Notes under the pieces: generated by a model
What the model was told of the DNA's origin: nothing
The model's database searches: none
The model's input: the letters and a program-made list of their open reading frames with translations, nothing else
Program-made: the position numbers and the translations under genes
Origin: Symbiodinium natans
Lineage: Eukaryota; Sar; Dinophyceae; Suessiales; Symbiodiniaceae
NCBI GenBank assembly: GCA_905221605.1
Contig: CAJNDS010002790.1
Coordinates: forward strand, 536,368 to 600,367
Reading direction: 5' to 3'
Length of the DNA: 64,000 nucleotides
In this document: in pieces, positions 1 through 10,809 of the stretch
Layout: the number at the start of each line of letters is the position of its first letter
Numbering within the stretch: the first letter of the stretch is position 1

Positions 1-1400
1 TAGACCCCCTGAACCCTCAACAAAACCCTAGACCCTAAACCCTAAACCCTAAACCCGAAACCCTAAACCCTAAACCCCCTGAGGCACCAATCCGATCCCA
101 AAACCCCGAACCCTCAACCCTGTGCGGATCGGCTCAGGGCCTGCAAGATCAGGGTTTAGGGCTTAGGGCTTAGGGCTTAGGGTTTAGGGTTTAGGGTTTA
201 GGGTTTAGGGTTTAGGGTTTAGGGTTTAGGGTTAGGGTTCAGGGTTCAGGGTTTAAGGTTGAGGGTGAGGTGGGTGGCGGTCAATTGGGGTTTAGGGTTT
301 CGGCAGAAATCCGAAAGCCCTGAACCCCTTGTTAGGCTGGGCTTGGTACCATAGGACACCAAAACCTCGTTCCGGCCTAAACGACTTTAGACTGCGGAGT
401 GTTTGGGGTTTATGCTCAACCCACGCCATGTCACGTCGTCCCCAAGGATGAAAAAGAGCGGTCTAGCTCTTGCAAGCGCGAGAAGCTCATGCGCTGGGTT
501 TCGAAGCAACCGAAGCCCTATGCCCCACATCCTAACCCGCAGGACCCAAACCCTAAAGACCCCAAAACAAGCAGAGGCTCAATAAACCCGACCTCCTCGA
601 CGGCGGCAGTGGCCTGCGTCTCCAGATCTTTCGCCTTCACCGGTTCGAGGGTTTATAGCTTACGGTTGAGATTAGAGCTTTCAATACGAGGCGGACATGG
701 GTTTGCAGAGTTGAGGGATTTAAGGCTTTGAGGCTTGAAAGCTTCCGGGTAGGGCGCTGAGCCCAGTTCTGCGACCCTTTGTGTCTTGACGTTCTAGGAG
801 CATGTTCCTCATACAAGGGCTCAGGCTGCTGAACACAAGGCCCATTGATGCATCATAACCGCTACAACACCCGAGCTTTCAACCCTGGTTTACGGTTTAG
901 AAGCCTAGGGTTTCGGGATTTGGGCTTAGGCCCATACAGCTTCGCACTTACTTGCGGCGGTTGAGGCTTCTATGGATCAAGGCTCGGGGCCTAGCAGTTG
1001 CTGTTTTTGATTAGGGCTCAATTCAGGGATCTGGCTTGTTTATGGTTTGTAATTTAGGATGTTCCCCCTTCTACTAACGGTCCTGAAGAGGGACCCTACT
1101 ATCAGGGGGAACATCCACATTTGCAATGGTTTCACAGTTGGCTTCGGGTCCTCCAGGGTTTATGGTTGAGGGTTCACAACCGAACAATCAGCTTCCAAAA
1201 GACGGCGAAACTTCCTGAGCTAGCCCATCACAGAGACACCCGAGAAGCCCCCCCTAAACCCCGTAAACCCCCTAAAAACCCCTTAAACCCCTCCCCAAAC
1301 CGTAAACCCTAACCCCTTAAACCTGCTAAACCCGTTAAGCCCCAAACCATACACCCTAAGCCCCAAACCCTTATAGGCCCTAAAACCCTAAATCCCAGCG
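1..1400. repeat. Telomere-type arrays and unassigned DNA
   Basis: CCCTAAA at 20-80 and TTTAGGG at 155-240, then low-complexity derivatives and one family A MITE. A possible 21-nt exon-like piece (ALSRSAQ, minus, near 124-144) is too short to call. Confidence 0.6.
1057..1116. repeat. MITE-like family A, 60-bp copy
   Basis: Inverted ends GGATGTTCCCCCTT and GGGGGAACATCC with an ACTAACGGTCC-like core. Same family at 13098-13200, 22687-22903 and 37453-37502, with half copies near 6483 and 58760. Confidence 0.7.
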
Positions 1401-1401
1401 C

Positions 1402-1458
1402 CTGCCCCAGCACATCCCCGAGCACGTCCAGACGGCGTGCCGCCGCTTCCCCTTGGGC
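1402..1458 (-). CDS. Coiled-coil-like exon, 57 nt
   Basis: Encodes AQGEAAARRLDVLGDVLGQ. Acceptor AAGCAG|G; GC donor CAG|GCGC; phase 0-0. The plus strand is open too, with a GT at its end, so strand is less certain. Confidence 0.45.
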
Positions 1459-2190
1459 CTGCTTGTGGGGGTTTAGGGTTTAGGGTGCAGGGTTGAGGGT
1501 TGAGGCCTGGCAGCGGGTCCTGCGGCAACTTTTTCGTGGAGGAACCCCGCACATACCCGCAGCGTGCGACTTCTCGGACCATGGGACCTGGGTGAGCATG
1601 TTGGTAAAACCACCCACACACCCACCCCCCGCCCCTCGGCCCCGACCCGCCCCCCCCCCCGCATTTCCTGGTTTGCGGGAAGGGCGGCTGAAGGTGGCTT
1701 TAGGGTTTGAGGGGCGGATGAGGTCGTTTGACCTAGGCTGGACTGAATGTACTCTACAGCCATCACATGCAGCCCTGAACCGTGAACCCTCACCGCCATT
1801 GAGCCCCAAACCATGGAGTCCAAACCCAAGATCCAGCCCAGCAAGCGCTCAACACGACCCAAACCCCAAGTGCAATTCTATGGCTTGCAGCATGAAATGT
1901 TGAACCCACAAAAGGGAGCTTGTTAAGCATGTAGGCGAGCGAAACATGATTGACAACCCCCCCCACCCCTCCCCCCAAACCCTAAACCCCAAACCGCGTA
2001 AATTAAACCCCTAAACCCTAACCCCCAAACCCTAAACCCTAAACCCCATACCCCTGAACCCTGAACCCTAAACCCCAAACCCCTAAACCCTGAACCCCAA
2101 ACCCCAAACCCCTAAACACCTAAACACCTAAACACCTAAACACCTAAACCCTAAACCCTAAACCCTAAACCCTAAACCCTAAACCTGAAC

Positions 2191-2247
2191 CCGAGCGAAG
2201 AAGCGACCGGCCTCGAGCGCCGAGACCCGCGCGGCGACGAGCTCGCC
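2191..2247 (-). CDS. Coiled-coil-like exon, 57 nt
   Basis: Encodes GELVAARVSALEAGRFFAR with GC3 near maximal. Acceptor CTGGAG|G; donor CGG|GTTCAGG. Phase 0-0. Confidence 0.55.
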
Positions 2248-3689
2248 CTCCAGGGACTTAGGGTTTAGGGTTTAGGGTTCAGGGTCTGGGGTTTAGGGTT
2301 TAGGGTCTAGGGTTCAGGGTTCAGGGTTTAGGGTTTGGGGTTCAGGGTTTAGGGTCTAGGGTTTGGGGTTTAGGGTTTGGGGTTTAGGGTTTGGGGCTTA
2401 GGGTTTGGGGTTTAGGGTTTGGATGTAGGGTTCAGGGTTTAGGGTTTAGGGCCTAAGGTTCAGGGTTTAGGGTTAGGGTTTAGGGTTCAGGGTTTAGGGT
2501 TTAGGGGTTAGGGTTCAGGGTTTGGGGTTTAGGGTTTGGGGTTTAGGGTTTACACTTTAGGGTTTGGGGTTTGGGGTTTAGGGTTTGGGGTGTAGGGGGT
2601 AGGGTTTAGGGTGTTACGAGCCTGTGGGTACCTTGGGGGTAGTTTACAACATTGTGGTAGCTGGCAGACCAAATATCAACTGTGAACTACTTTAAAGGCC
2701 CAAACCCTGGGTTTGGGGTTCAAGGCCCCAAGCCCAGGGACCCACCCTAAACCCCAAGCCGTAATTAAACCCCTTAGCCCCCTATGCTGGGGGCTCAGGG
2801 TTTAAGGTCCATGGTCGCGTCTAGTTCTCGGGGTGAAGAGTTTAGTTTCGGGTTCGGGATTATCTATAGCCAGGTTTCATCATCAAGCCAAAAGTAATTC
2901 GAAAAGCTCTTCCAAGGTTGGTACTCAGTAACTACTAGTTGCTACAAGACAATGACCAAGATCATCATGCCCTTACAAGCCCTCCATCATTACGACGTAA
3001 ACGAAGACCAACCCCAAACCCCCACAAAATGCCCTTTCAAAAGAAACCCTAAAATCCAAACCCAAACCCTAAACCCTAAGCCCAAACCAAACCGGCCTGG
3101 AAACCTCGCAACCCGCCCACTTTCACCAAATCGGGGTAGCGTGGGGTTTGGGCACTTGTGGGTTTGGGGCTGAGGCTTGACGAGGGGGTTTTGGGGTTTC
3201 GGGTTCAAGGTTTGGATTCATGAGAGCCCCCAAGCCCCCAAACTCTTCAGTGCGCTCCCCTTTTGCTGGGCCTCTGCTGCCCACCCCTGCGCACAGCAAC
3301 CACTCGCTCGCTCACTCACTCACGCGGCGCCAAATCCGAAAAATATGAGCGCAGCACTTGTGAGGCCAACATGAACCTACTGGAAGTTGCAACTGTTCAA
3401 GAAGCATCGAAGTGGAGACTCAGACACGCATCCTAAACCCAAACCCGGGACCCCAAACCCTACACCCTAAACCCTCAAGACGACATAAGTATAAATTGTA
3501 TGTGATATCACTCGGAATTTCCCCAGGTTATTTGTCTAAAGAGCTGACAAGCCGAGTTTAAGTAAATTAGTTCAAACCGCTTGCCAGGAGGCCACAAGAA
3601 GCCCCAGGAGGCACCAAAAGGCTTCCTGGCCCCAGGGCAGGCACCCAGAAACTACCCCTCACAAAAAGTAAAATTAAGCTCCAAAACAA

Positions 3690-3765
3690 AACGTTTCAGT
3701 CAAAACGTTCGGTCAAAACGTTCGGTCAAAACTTTCGGTCAAAACGTTTCGTTCAAAACGTTATT
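3690..3765. repeat. 14-bp tandem repeat
   Basis: About five units of TCGGTCAAAACGTT with minor variation. Confidence 0.75.
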
Positions 3766-5569
3766 GGGACCCAAACCTATACAACTTCTATAAACCCTAA
3801 ACCCTAAAGTGGAGACTAGGGGCATAGACACACATCCGAAACCCAAACCCCCCAAGCCCGTACACCTTGAAACCGACGGCTGCGCCTCCAAAGTGCGAAC
3901 GCGCACTGCCAGACTCTCCACGGAGGCCTTGGGGCGTACCCTAAGTTTAGGGTTTAAGGTTTAAAGTTTAGGGCTTCGGGCTTCGGGTTGCTAAGAGCCC
4001 CTTAGAACGGTAACGCCAAAAAACCACAAATTAGAGAAGTGACCATTTTGGGGGGGTGCTACCCGCTTCGCGGTCCCTTTCAGGGGTCTTTTTTCTTGTT
4101 GGGGTATTAAGGGGGTACCCCAAATAGGGGTACCCTAATTTGGGAAATACCCCTAGAAAGGGTAAAAAAAACACTTCGTGCACACATATGGCTTTGCAAC
4201 CGCTCCTTTCGTCCCAACCCGAACTGGTGACGGCTTGTGCTTTCTTGTGATATATTCGGAGTGGGAATGGTTTAGGGTTTAGGTTTTAGGGTTTAGCTTT
4301 AAATGGCGCCACTCAAGGCAGCCTTGCAAAATACCACTTCAAATGGTTCAAACACTTCAAACGGCTCAAAGATTGGCGCAGAAAACAAGGGCGTTGACAT
4401 ATGTATGTGTACATGTAGACTTGTATAGCGCTGCTCCAAGCAGTCTTCAAAAACACATATATGAATGTATATATGCTCAGAGTAAGGCTGCTTCGAAAAA
4501 TGGAGAAGGGAAGGAGCATTTCAAATGGCTCACTGTCCCTTTCCCTTGCCTGGGCCGCCCTTGTCACTTTTGCCATCGCCCTTGCCCTTGCCCTTGCCGT
4601 CGCCTTTGCCCTTGCCCTCGCCCTTGCCCTTCTCCTTGCAAGAAACAAACATCGAAGAAACACATACTTGCAGCACGAACATGCGACACAATGAACGATG
4701 TGTATGTGTGTCCTCGCGTGGAATGGGGTTCTGGCATTCGTTACTTCGTGGGCTTCCTCAGGTCATCGCCAACCACAACAAGGATAATGCTTAGTAGCAG
4801 CAAACATGCCAAACAACAGCAAATGCATCCAAGGCACGACACGACCAGCAACTTCTGCAGTTGTGGCAGGGGTAGTGGGTAATGATGTTGTGCCGGCGCT
4901 CCCGCATTAGGTGGTAGGGAGGCTCGAGGTAGCTTGTTTGGGCTCGCACAGAACGTGAAACCACCTAAGAAATGTTTGGGAGTGGAGGTGCCATCGTTGC
5001 TTGGATCTTTAGCAACTGCGCCAGAAACCATCCTACCACCGCAAGGCTCTCCGCGAAAGAGAACCACGACGCCTGCGTCGAGACTTGGTCTTGCCCATCC
5101 CTCACGCACGCACTCACGCTGGCCTTTGGATTGTGAGCCCAGGCACTACTTCCAAGAGCTTCCGGTCGGCAGTACGCGCCACCACGGTGTAAACCTGGCG
5201 CAGCAATCAGCCAACCGCCATCATCCCTGAATGCAAAAGAGGTGGGTCCTAAAACCCGTAGTTAGAGGCCCGAAACCCCTTGAAAGTCCGGGGTTTCTAG
5301 TAGAAATTGTCGTAAAACCCATAGTTGGAGGAGGCTCACGTGCTCACCAGCCCGATTCGCATCATCCTTGTGGCTTAGCCCCTTTGACTCTTACTTGGAG
5401 TTTCATGGCAAATGTGCTCGGCCATCGTGACATCGTCGTCTCCTGACACTGTGTGTATCAGCGACCCGGAAATTTCGGAGGCTTGCGCAACGTCACGTGC
5501 CTTTGGCAAGGCGGCAAGCTTCGAATGTTTTCTCTTTCTCTTTATCTATCTCTGTCAGGTTTTTGCTCT

Positions 5570-5725
5570 CACTCTCTCTCTCTCCCACTCTCTCTTTCTC
5601 TCTTTCTCTCTTTCTCTCTTTCTCTCTTTCTCTCTTTCTCTCTTTCTCCCTTTCTCCCTTTCTCCCTTTCTCCATTTCTCCCTTTCTCCCTTTCTCCCTT
5701 TCTCCCTTTCTCCCTTTCTCCGTGG
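5570..5725. repeat. Pyrimidine minisatellite
   Basis: CTCTCTTT units change to CCCTTTCT units part-way. Six overlapping frames are open; none is coding. Confidence 0.85.
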
Positions 5726-5927
5726 ATCTGGTCTTCGACGTTCCGGCAATGTTGGGCATGCAGAAGGCAAGCCGGAATGCTCTGGCTTCTTCGGGGCTTA
5801 GGGTTTAGCTCCAAGTTCTTGCGACAAAATGCGACAAAGGGGGTGCCCTCATCCAGAATCTAGATTCCAGACGTCAGCCTTTACAGTTGGCCCGCGAGGC
5901 AGGGCGCTGCACACTGCAGGTTACAGA

Positions 5928-6305
5928 AAACCTTTTGTTTTTGAGGTTGAAGGCACGCTAGGGTTTACAAAACACCTTTCGTATTTGATCTTGAGGCCAC
6001 GCTAGGTTTTACGAACAGGCTTTCGTTTTTGAGGTTGACGTTACGCCAAGGTTTACAAACAGGCTTTCGTTTTCGAGGTTTAGGACACACATGGGTTTAC
6101 AAGACCTTTCGTTTTCGAGGTTGACGTTTCGCCAGGGTTTGCAAACAAGCTTTCGCTTTGAGGTTTAGGACCCACATGGGTTTACAGAAGACCCTTCGTT
6201 TTTGAGGTTGACGTTTCGCCAGGGTTTGCAAACAAGCTGTCGTTTTCGAGGTTTAGGACACATATGGGTTTACAGAAAAACCTTTCGTTTTTGAGGCTTA
6301 GAAAC
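5928..6305. repeat. Tandem repeat with higher-order structure
   Basis: Units of about 55 bp around TTTCGTTTTTGAGGTTGACG and GGGTTTACA alternate in two types, giving a period of about 112 bp. Confidence 0.7.
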
Positions 6306-6641
6306 TTAAAAAAAGTGCATGGGGCTGGCATGTATGTTTTTAAGGATTTTGAAGAGTTTAAAGGGCTCCTCAAAACAGCGACGCTGCCGAGAGAATTCCT
6401 TTAGGCCGGCCTCCCTTTGGGCGTGCCGGCCAATTTCAGGCAAGCCGGCCGCGCTTAGGCGTACCAAAAACACTCCAAACCTCATGTTCCCCTTAAACTA
6501 ACAGTCTGTAATCGGGATTATCATAGGGGGTACTCATCCCCACTCCAAACCCTACATAAACCCTAAACCCTAAACCCTAAACCCTAAACCCTAAACCCTA
6601 AACCCTAAACTGAACTGAGCCTTAAACCCTAGATCTGCAAC

Positions 6642-6704
6642 CCGCTGCCTGAGGCCCCCCACAGACAGGTCTTGACGCTGCTCTTCCGCGCGTTGTGCGG
6701 CAAG
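6642..6704 (-). CDS. Coiled-coil-like exon
   Basis: Sixty-three nt encoding LAAQRAEEQRQDLSVGGLRQ; acceptor TTGGCAG|C, donor CGG|GTTGCAG. CCCTAAA lies upstream and TTTAGGG downstream on the minus strand, as for most exons here. Confidence 0.5.
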
Positions 6705-6909
6705 CTGCCAACAGGTTGGGGTTTAGGGTTTAGGGTTTAGGGTTTAGGGTTTAGGGTTTAGGGTTTAGGGTTTAGGGTTTAGGGTCTAGGGTTCAGGGTT
6801 TAGGGTTTAGGGTTTAGGGTTTAGGGTTTAGGGTTTAAGGTTTAGAGTTTAGGGTTTAGGGTTCAGAGTTCAGGGTTTGGGGTTTGAGGCTTGGGGAATC
6901 AGTGGGTTA

Positions 6910-6990
6910 CTAGCCCCAAGAGTATCGCAGGAATGAAAAGGGCACCCTTTGTGGTTTAACGGGGGAACAAGGGCCTACTCTGGGTCCTAG
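6910..6990. repeat. Repeat family C, internally deleted copy
   Basis: Starts CTAGCCCCAAGAGTA and ends CCTACTCTGGGTCCTAGG; the middle is shorter. Confidence 0.55.
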
Positions 6991-7618
6991 GGCGGTTTAT
7001 GGCTATATATTCGATACCCACCAAAAAAACCTCCTTTTAAGGCACCCCTCAATCAACAAGGACCCTGAGAGGGCTCATCGTCAAGCTTTGGGTTGCTAGC
7101 AGTCAGGGTTTGGGTTTTCACATTTTTAGGTGTAGGTTTTTAAAAAGTCTTGAGGGTTCAGTAGAGGTTTTGGAGAAGAATGCAAGCTTAAGCCATCCTA
7201 CATCCCAAATCCTAAGCCCGAAGCCCTAACCCTAAACCTGGCTCTGCACTCTAGAAGGCCTACAGCGATAAGCCTTCGAGTTTTTTGGAGCTTGGGGGCT
7301 TGGGAGACCGGGGGGTGGGGGGGGGGGGGTAGACTTAGGGTGTAGGGTGTAGAGTCCCATAATCTTGCGGAGGGGTTGGGAGGGGGTTTTAGGGTTTAGG
7401 GCTTTCGGGTCTTGGGGTTTAGGGTTTGGGGGTTTGGGGGGTTTCGGGGTTTGGGGGTTGAGGCCTTGATGGGTGTATGGCTCTTGGGTTGAAACCCTGA
7501 ACCCTGAACCCTAGACCCTAAACCCTAGACCCCAAACCCCAAACCCTAAACCCTAAACCTTAAACCCTAAACCCTAAACCCCAACCTGTTGTAGAACCCT
7601 GAGCCCTAAACCCGAAAC

Positions 7619-7680
7619 TCCCGAATTGCGCGAGCACGCCCAGGTGTCGGCCTCAGACAGCTCCGCCCGCACCACCTCGC
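7619..7680 (-). CDS. Coiled-coil-like exon
   Basis: Acceptor GCGAG|G; donor GTTTCG running into TTTAGGG repeats. Encodes EVVRAELSEADTWACSRNSG, phase 1 to 0. Confidence 0.5.
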
Positions 7681-7688
7681 CTCGCGCA

Positions 7689-7855
7689 CTTGGAGGTTCA
7701 GTCAGGGTACTTAGAATCCCATGATACCTGTACTTACAAGCCCCCGAAGTCCTAAACCCTAAACCCTAAACCCTAAACCCTAAACCCTAAACCCTAAACC
7801 CTAAACCCAAGTCCTCTAAGTAGGTTCTAAGTAGAGGGTATAAGTACCCATAGCA
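7689..7855. repeat. Family B remnant split by a CCCTAAA tract
   Basis: The left part (CTTGGAGGTTCAG..GTACTTA) and right part (..GGGTATAAGTACCCATAG) resemble family B arms but are separated by about eight CCCTAAA units. A degenerate copy also occurs at about 23835-23945. Confidence 0.45.
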
Positions 7856-8181
7856 CTGCTCGGGGCTTAGATATTCTTGGGTTCGAGGGTTTAGGGCTTA
7901 AGGGCTTAAGGGCTTAAGGGCTTAAGGGTTTAAGGGTTTAAGGGTTTAAGGGTTTAAGGGCTTAAGGGTTTAAGGGTTTAAGGGTTTGGGGTACCGGCTT
8001 AGGGGTCTAGGGGTTGAGGGGTTTAGGGTTTGGGGCTTAGGGTTCGGGGGTTCTGGGTTTAGGGTTTAGTTGCGAAACCCTAAACCCCAAACCCTAAACC
8101 CTAAACTCCTACACCCTAAAGCCCAAACCCTAAACCCTAAACTCCTACACCCTAAAGCCTAAACCCTAAACCCCATCTTAC

Positions 8182-8254
8182 TTCGCTTCTTGCCCCCCAA
8201 GGCGCTGAGATCTTGAACCACAGCCGCCTGGCCCTCCAGGGCCTCGAGCACCTC
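8182..8254 (-). CDS. Coiled-coil-like exon
   Basis: Acceptor GCCCAG|G; strong donor GTAAGA. Encodes EVLEALEGQAAVVQDLSALG and a basic end. First-codon bases are purine-rich on this strand, supporting minus-strand coding although the antisense frame is also open. Confidence 0.55.
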
Positions 8255-8624
8255 CTGGGCTTCTGAGAATACATAGGGTTTGGGGGTTTAGGGTTTAGGG
8301 TTTAGGGTTTAGGGTTTAGGGTTCAGGGTTTAGGGTTTAGGGTTCAGGGTTTTCAAGGGCTTCGGGTTTTGAGGGTTTAGGCTTTCTTATAAAGGCGTAG
8401 GTCTCAAGGCTTTGTAGGATTGAGGGCTTTGGGGGTTTATAGGATGAGTTTAGGGTTTATTTGGGGTTGGTTTAGGCTTTACTTAGGGTCGATATAGGCT
8501 GCATAAAGTATTTACATACTATCACACGGATTATAGGGTGCAGGGTTCAGGGTTCAGGGCTTGTAAAAGTTTAGGTTTTGGTGGTTTCATGTTTACAAGC
8601 TTTAGGTTTCAGGCTTTAGGTTTT

Positions 8625-8781
8625 CATGGGTTCTCCTACTACCCCCCTCTACACTGCCGCCCCTAGGTTCCTCGCATCATTAAGGCCATTTAGGGATAAT
8701 TAAGCCTAATTAAGGTTATTCAAGGGGGAACCCAGGGGGGGTAGTATAGAGTTGGGTATAATATAGTAGGGAAACCCATGA
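8625..8781. repeat. Hairpin element, single copy here
   Basis: CATGGGTTCTCCTACTAC pairs with TATAGTAGGGAAACCCATG; the inner part is AT-rich around TTAAGCCTAATTAAGG. Confidence 0.6.
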
Positions 8782-9052
8782 GGTTTTAGGATTGCAGGAC
8801 AGCGCCTCTCCTCTACAATGAATGCCTGCCACAGAACCTTTGTATCCTAAACCTGAAAATCTGGGATGGGCTGCTTCGGTCTGACCATACTATAGGGACC
8901 ATACTTTAGGGTTTAGGGTTTGGGGTTTAGGGTTTAGGGTTTCGGGTCTAGGGTTCCCCTGTAGCCCAAGAAAGCCGGGACAGCACGAGGAACGATGGCA
9001 AGGGGTTGAATGAATTGTAGGGATCCAGCGTTGCAGGGCTTCAGCGTCCCGC

Positions 9053-9270
9053 CTGCAGAAGACCCCGCCGGCCAACACCGGCCATCTCAGCCATGCCGCG
9101 AGACCCTTGGAGAGCGCGGCCCTGAAGCCACCGTCTCCTCGTCGTCGCGCCCTGTTGCGCGCGGCGCGTGATAGGCCTGTGCGCGTAAAGTGTGCGCCGT
9201 GGATGGCCGCCGCCACGTCGGGCGGTGGAGGGCCCGCTGTGGGGAAGAGACTGGCCAGGCGGCGCTCTTG
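9053..9270 (-). CDS. Longer exon-like segment, arginine-rich
   Basis: An open minus-strand frame of about 218 nt encodes QERRLASLFPTAGPPPPD, then an Arg-rich helix, then AALSKGLAAWLRWPVLAGG. GC3 is good and repeat tracts lie on both sides. Acceptor candidate ACCAG|C; GC donor TGCAG|GCGG. It could be two adjoining exons. Not recognised. Confidence 0.5.
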
Positions 9271-9544
9271 CTGGTTTAGGGTTTGGGGTTTGGGGTTTAG
9301 GGTTTAGGGTTTAGGGTTTAGGGTTTAGGGTTTAGGGTTTAGGAAAGAGGGTTGATCACTCTCGTCATCGCAGGACTCGGGAGCTCGACCCGTCTAAACC
9401 CTTCAGGCTACAAGACGCGCGTTCGCAAGCAGGAAGTTGCCTATTAGGAGGTTCGGGCGGAGGATTTGTTGAGGAGCTTAGGGTTTAGGGTTTAGGAGTT
9501 TAGGAATTTAGGGGCCCTCCCTGAACCCCAAAAAGAAGTAGGTG

Positions 9545-9690
9545 TAGGGTTCTTAAGAGAGGAGCGCTCATGGGGGGTATGTAACCCAAGGTACCCTCAT
9601 ACTCCCCACTACTCCCGAAGGCTCCCTAAGCTTCCCTAAGGTTCTCTAGCTGCCTACCCCCCATGAAGCCCCCTCCCTTAAGAACCCTAT
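9545..9690. repeat. Hairpin element with TAGGGTTCTTAAG ends
   Basis: TAGGGTTCTTAAG at the left and CTTAAGAACCCTA at the right; shares ends with 54939-55044. Confidence 0.6.
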
Positions 9691-10099
9691 AATACAACGA
9701 ATGCTCCAGACACCCCAAACATATTCCCCTCGCACGAGAAGAGGGGATCCCCTTATGAGACTTCAGGAATATTGTTTGGGTTCTATAGCCTGGCCTAGCC
9801 ACACCAACCGCCGCCCCCCCCCCCCCCATTCAAGAATAAAAGAAAACAAACATCAATGTTGGCAGGCCATGAACAAGAATGCTAGGGAGTAATGCTAGCC
9901 ATGTCATGGTGACCATTGATATGTGTGGTTTAGGTCTGGGCCTGGGGCCTAAATTCTGTCCCACGATGGTCCCTAAACCCCAAAAAACCCCAAACCCTAA
10001 ACCCTACGTAAACCCTCACCCAAAAGCCGAATTGCCGAGATCGTCCCCGACTACAGTCCCCATATTCGTATAAAGCAGAAACGACCAAGAACGCCCTTT

Positions 10100-10212
10100 C
10101 TAGACCCAAGAGTAACCTAGGAATAACAAGGGTACCTTCTTTGGTCTTAAGGGGCTTCTAAGGGAACCGAGACCTGAAAAAAAGGGGAACAAGGGCCTAC
10201 TCTGGGTCCTAG
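10100..10212. repeat. Repeat family C, type copy
   Basis: About 110 bp from CTAGACCCAAGAGTAACC to CTACTCTGGGTCCTAG, ends partly inverted. Related copies at 6910-6990, 10693-10803, 11762-11859 and 38282-38350 (inverted), and a fragment near 20920. Confidence 0.7.
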
Positions 10213-10321
10213 CATTCTAACGAGCCAAATAGGCCCTCAATGGTGAAACCCCAGAGATTGGCGGGGTCCTAAAAGCCCAAAATGTTTCCCTTGAAAGGGT
10301 TTGGGCAGCCAGATTTCATGC

Positions 10322-10349
10322 GAGACTCCCCCAGTCGCTCGTCCGCGGC
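10322..10349 (-). CDS. Exon-like segment EAADERLGES
   Basis: The acceptor GGGAG|G opens a short frame encoding AADERLGES with a GC donor. Small, charged and helical. Gene membership is unknown. Confidence 0.35.
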
Positions 10350-10692
10350 CTCCCATGGGGCTCAGGGCTTAATTAAGGTCCTGGGTTTAGGGTTTAGGGT
10401 TTAGGGTTTAGGGTTTAGGGTTGAAGGTTTAGGGTTTAAGGCTTTGGGCTGCTTGAGAATTCAAGTTGTTGAGGGCCGGGATGGTCGGCTGCTGTGGCGG
10501 ATGCGCCGCGCCATACCTTGGGGACCAAATGAACCTCAAAATTGGGGTCATATATCCTATACTACTAGAATTCCTATTAAGGCATGTGAACCACAAACCC
10601 TTTTAGGGTTCAGTTCGTCCCCCAAGGTAGAGCTCGAGGCTGAGCAGCTCGGCCCCGGGCTGGTGGGTTCTCGTTCGGAGTTCGATCGCTTG

Positions 10693-10803
10693 CTAGACCC
10701 GGGAGTAACCGAGGAAGAAAAAGGGTGCCCTTTTTGGTTTTGAGGGGAGTATAAGGGAAGCCCAACCCGAAAAAAGGCAAAAAGGGCCTACTTTTGGTCC
10801 TAG
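10693..10803. repeat. Repeat family C copy
   Basis: CTAGACCCGGGAGTAACC ... GGGCCTACTTTTGGTCCTAG; same internal order as 10100-10212. Confidence 0.65.
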
Positions 10804-10809
10804 TTTGGG

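Larger units (their letters stand above)
2250..6640. repeat. Repeat-derived intronic or intergenic DNA
   Basis: TTTAGGG/TTTGGGG array to 2620, degenerate telomere-like DNA, tandem repeats listed separately, and a palindromic stretch near 4100-4150 (GGGGGTACCCC). Frames near 4313-5450 are open but not coding-like. Nothing else supported. Confidence 0.5.

Noticed and set aside
1-300. True chromosome end at the window start
   Set aside because: The arrays are short, degenerate, in both orientations and recur throughout the window.
10630-10700. Plus-strand exon with VELEAEQLGPGLVGSRSEF
   Set aside because: Coding-like with AG|G, but isolated, partly inside a family C repeat flank, and opposite in strand to its neighbours; left unannotated.
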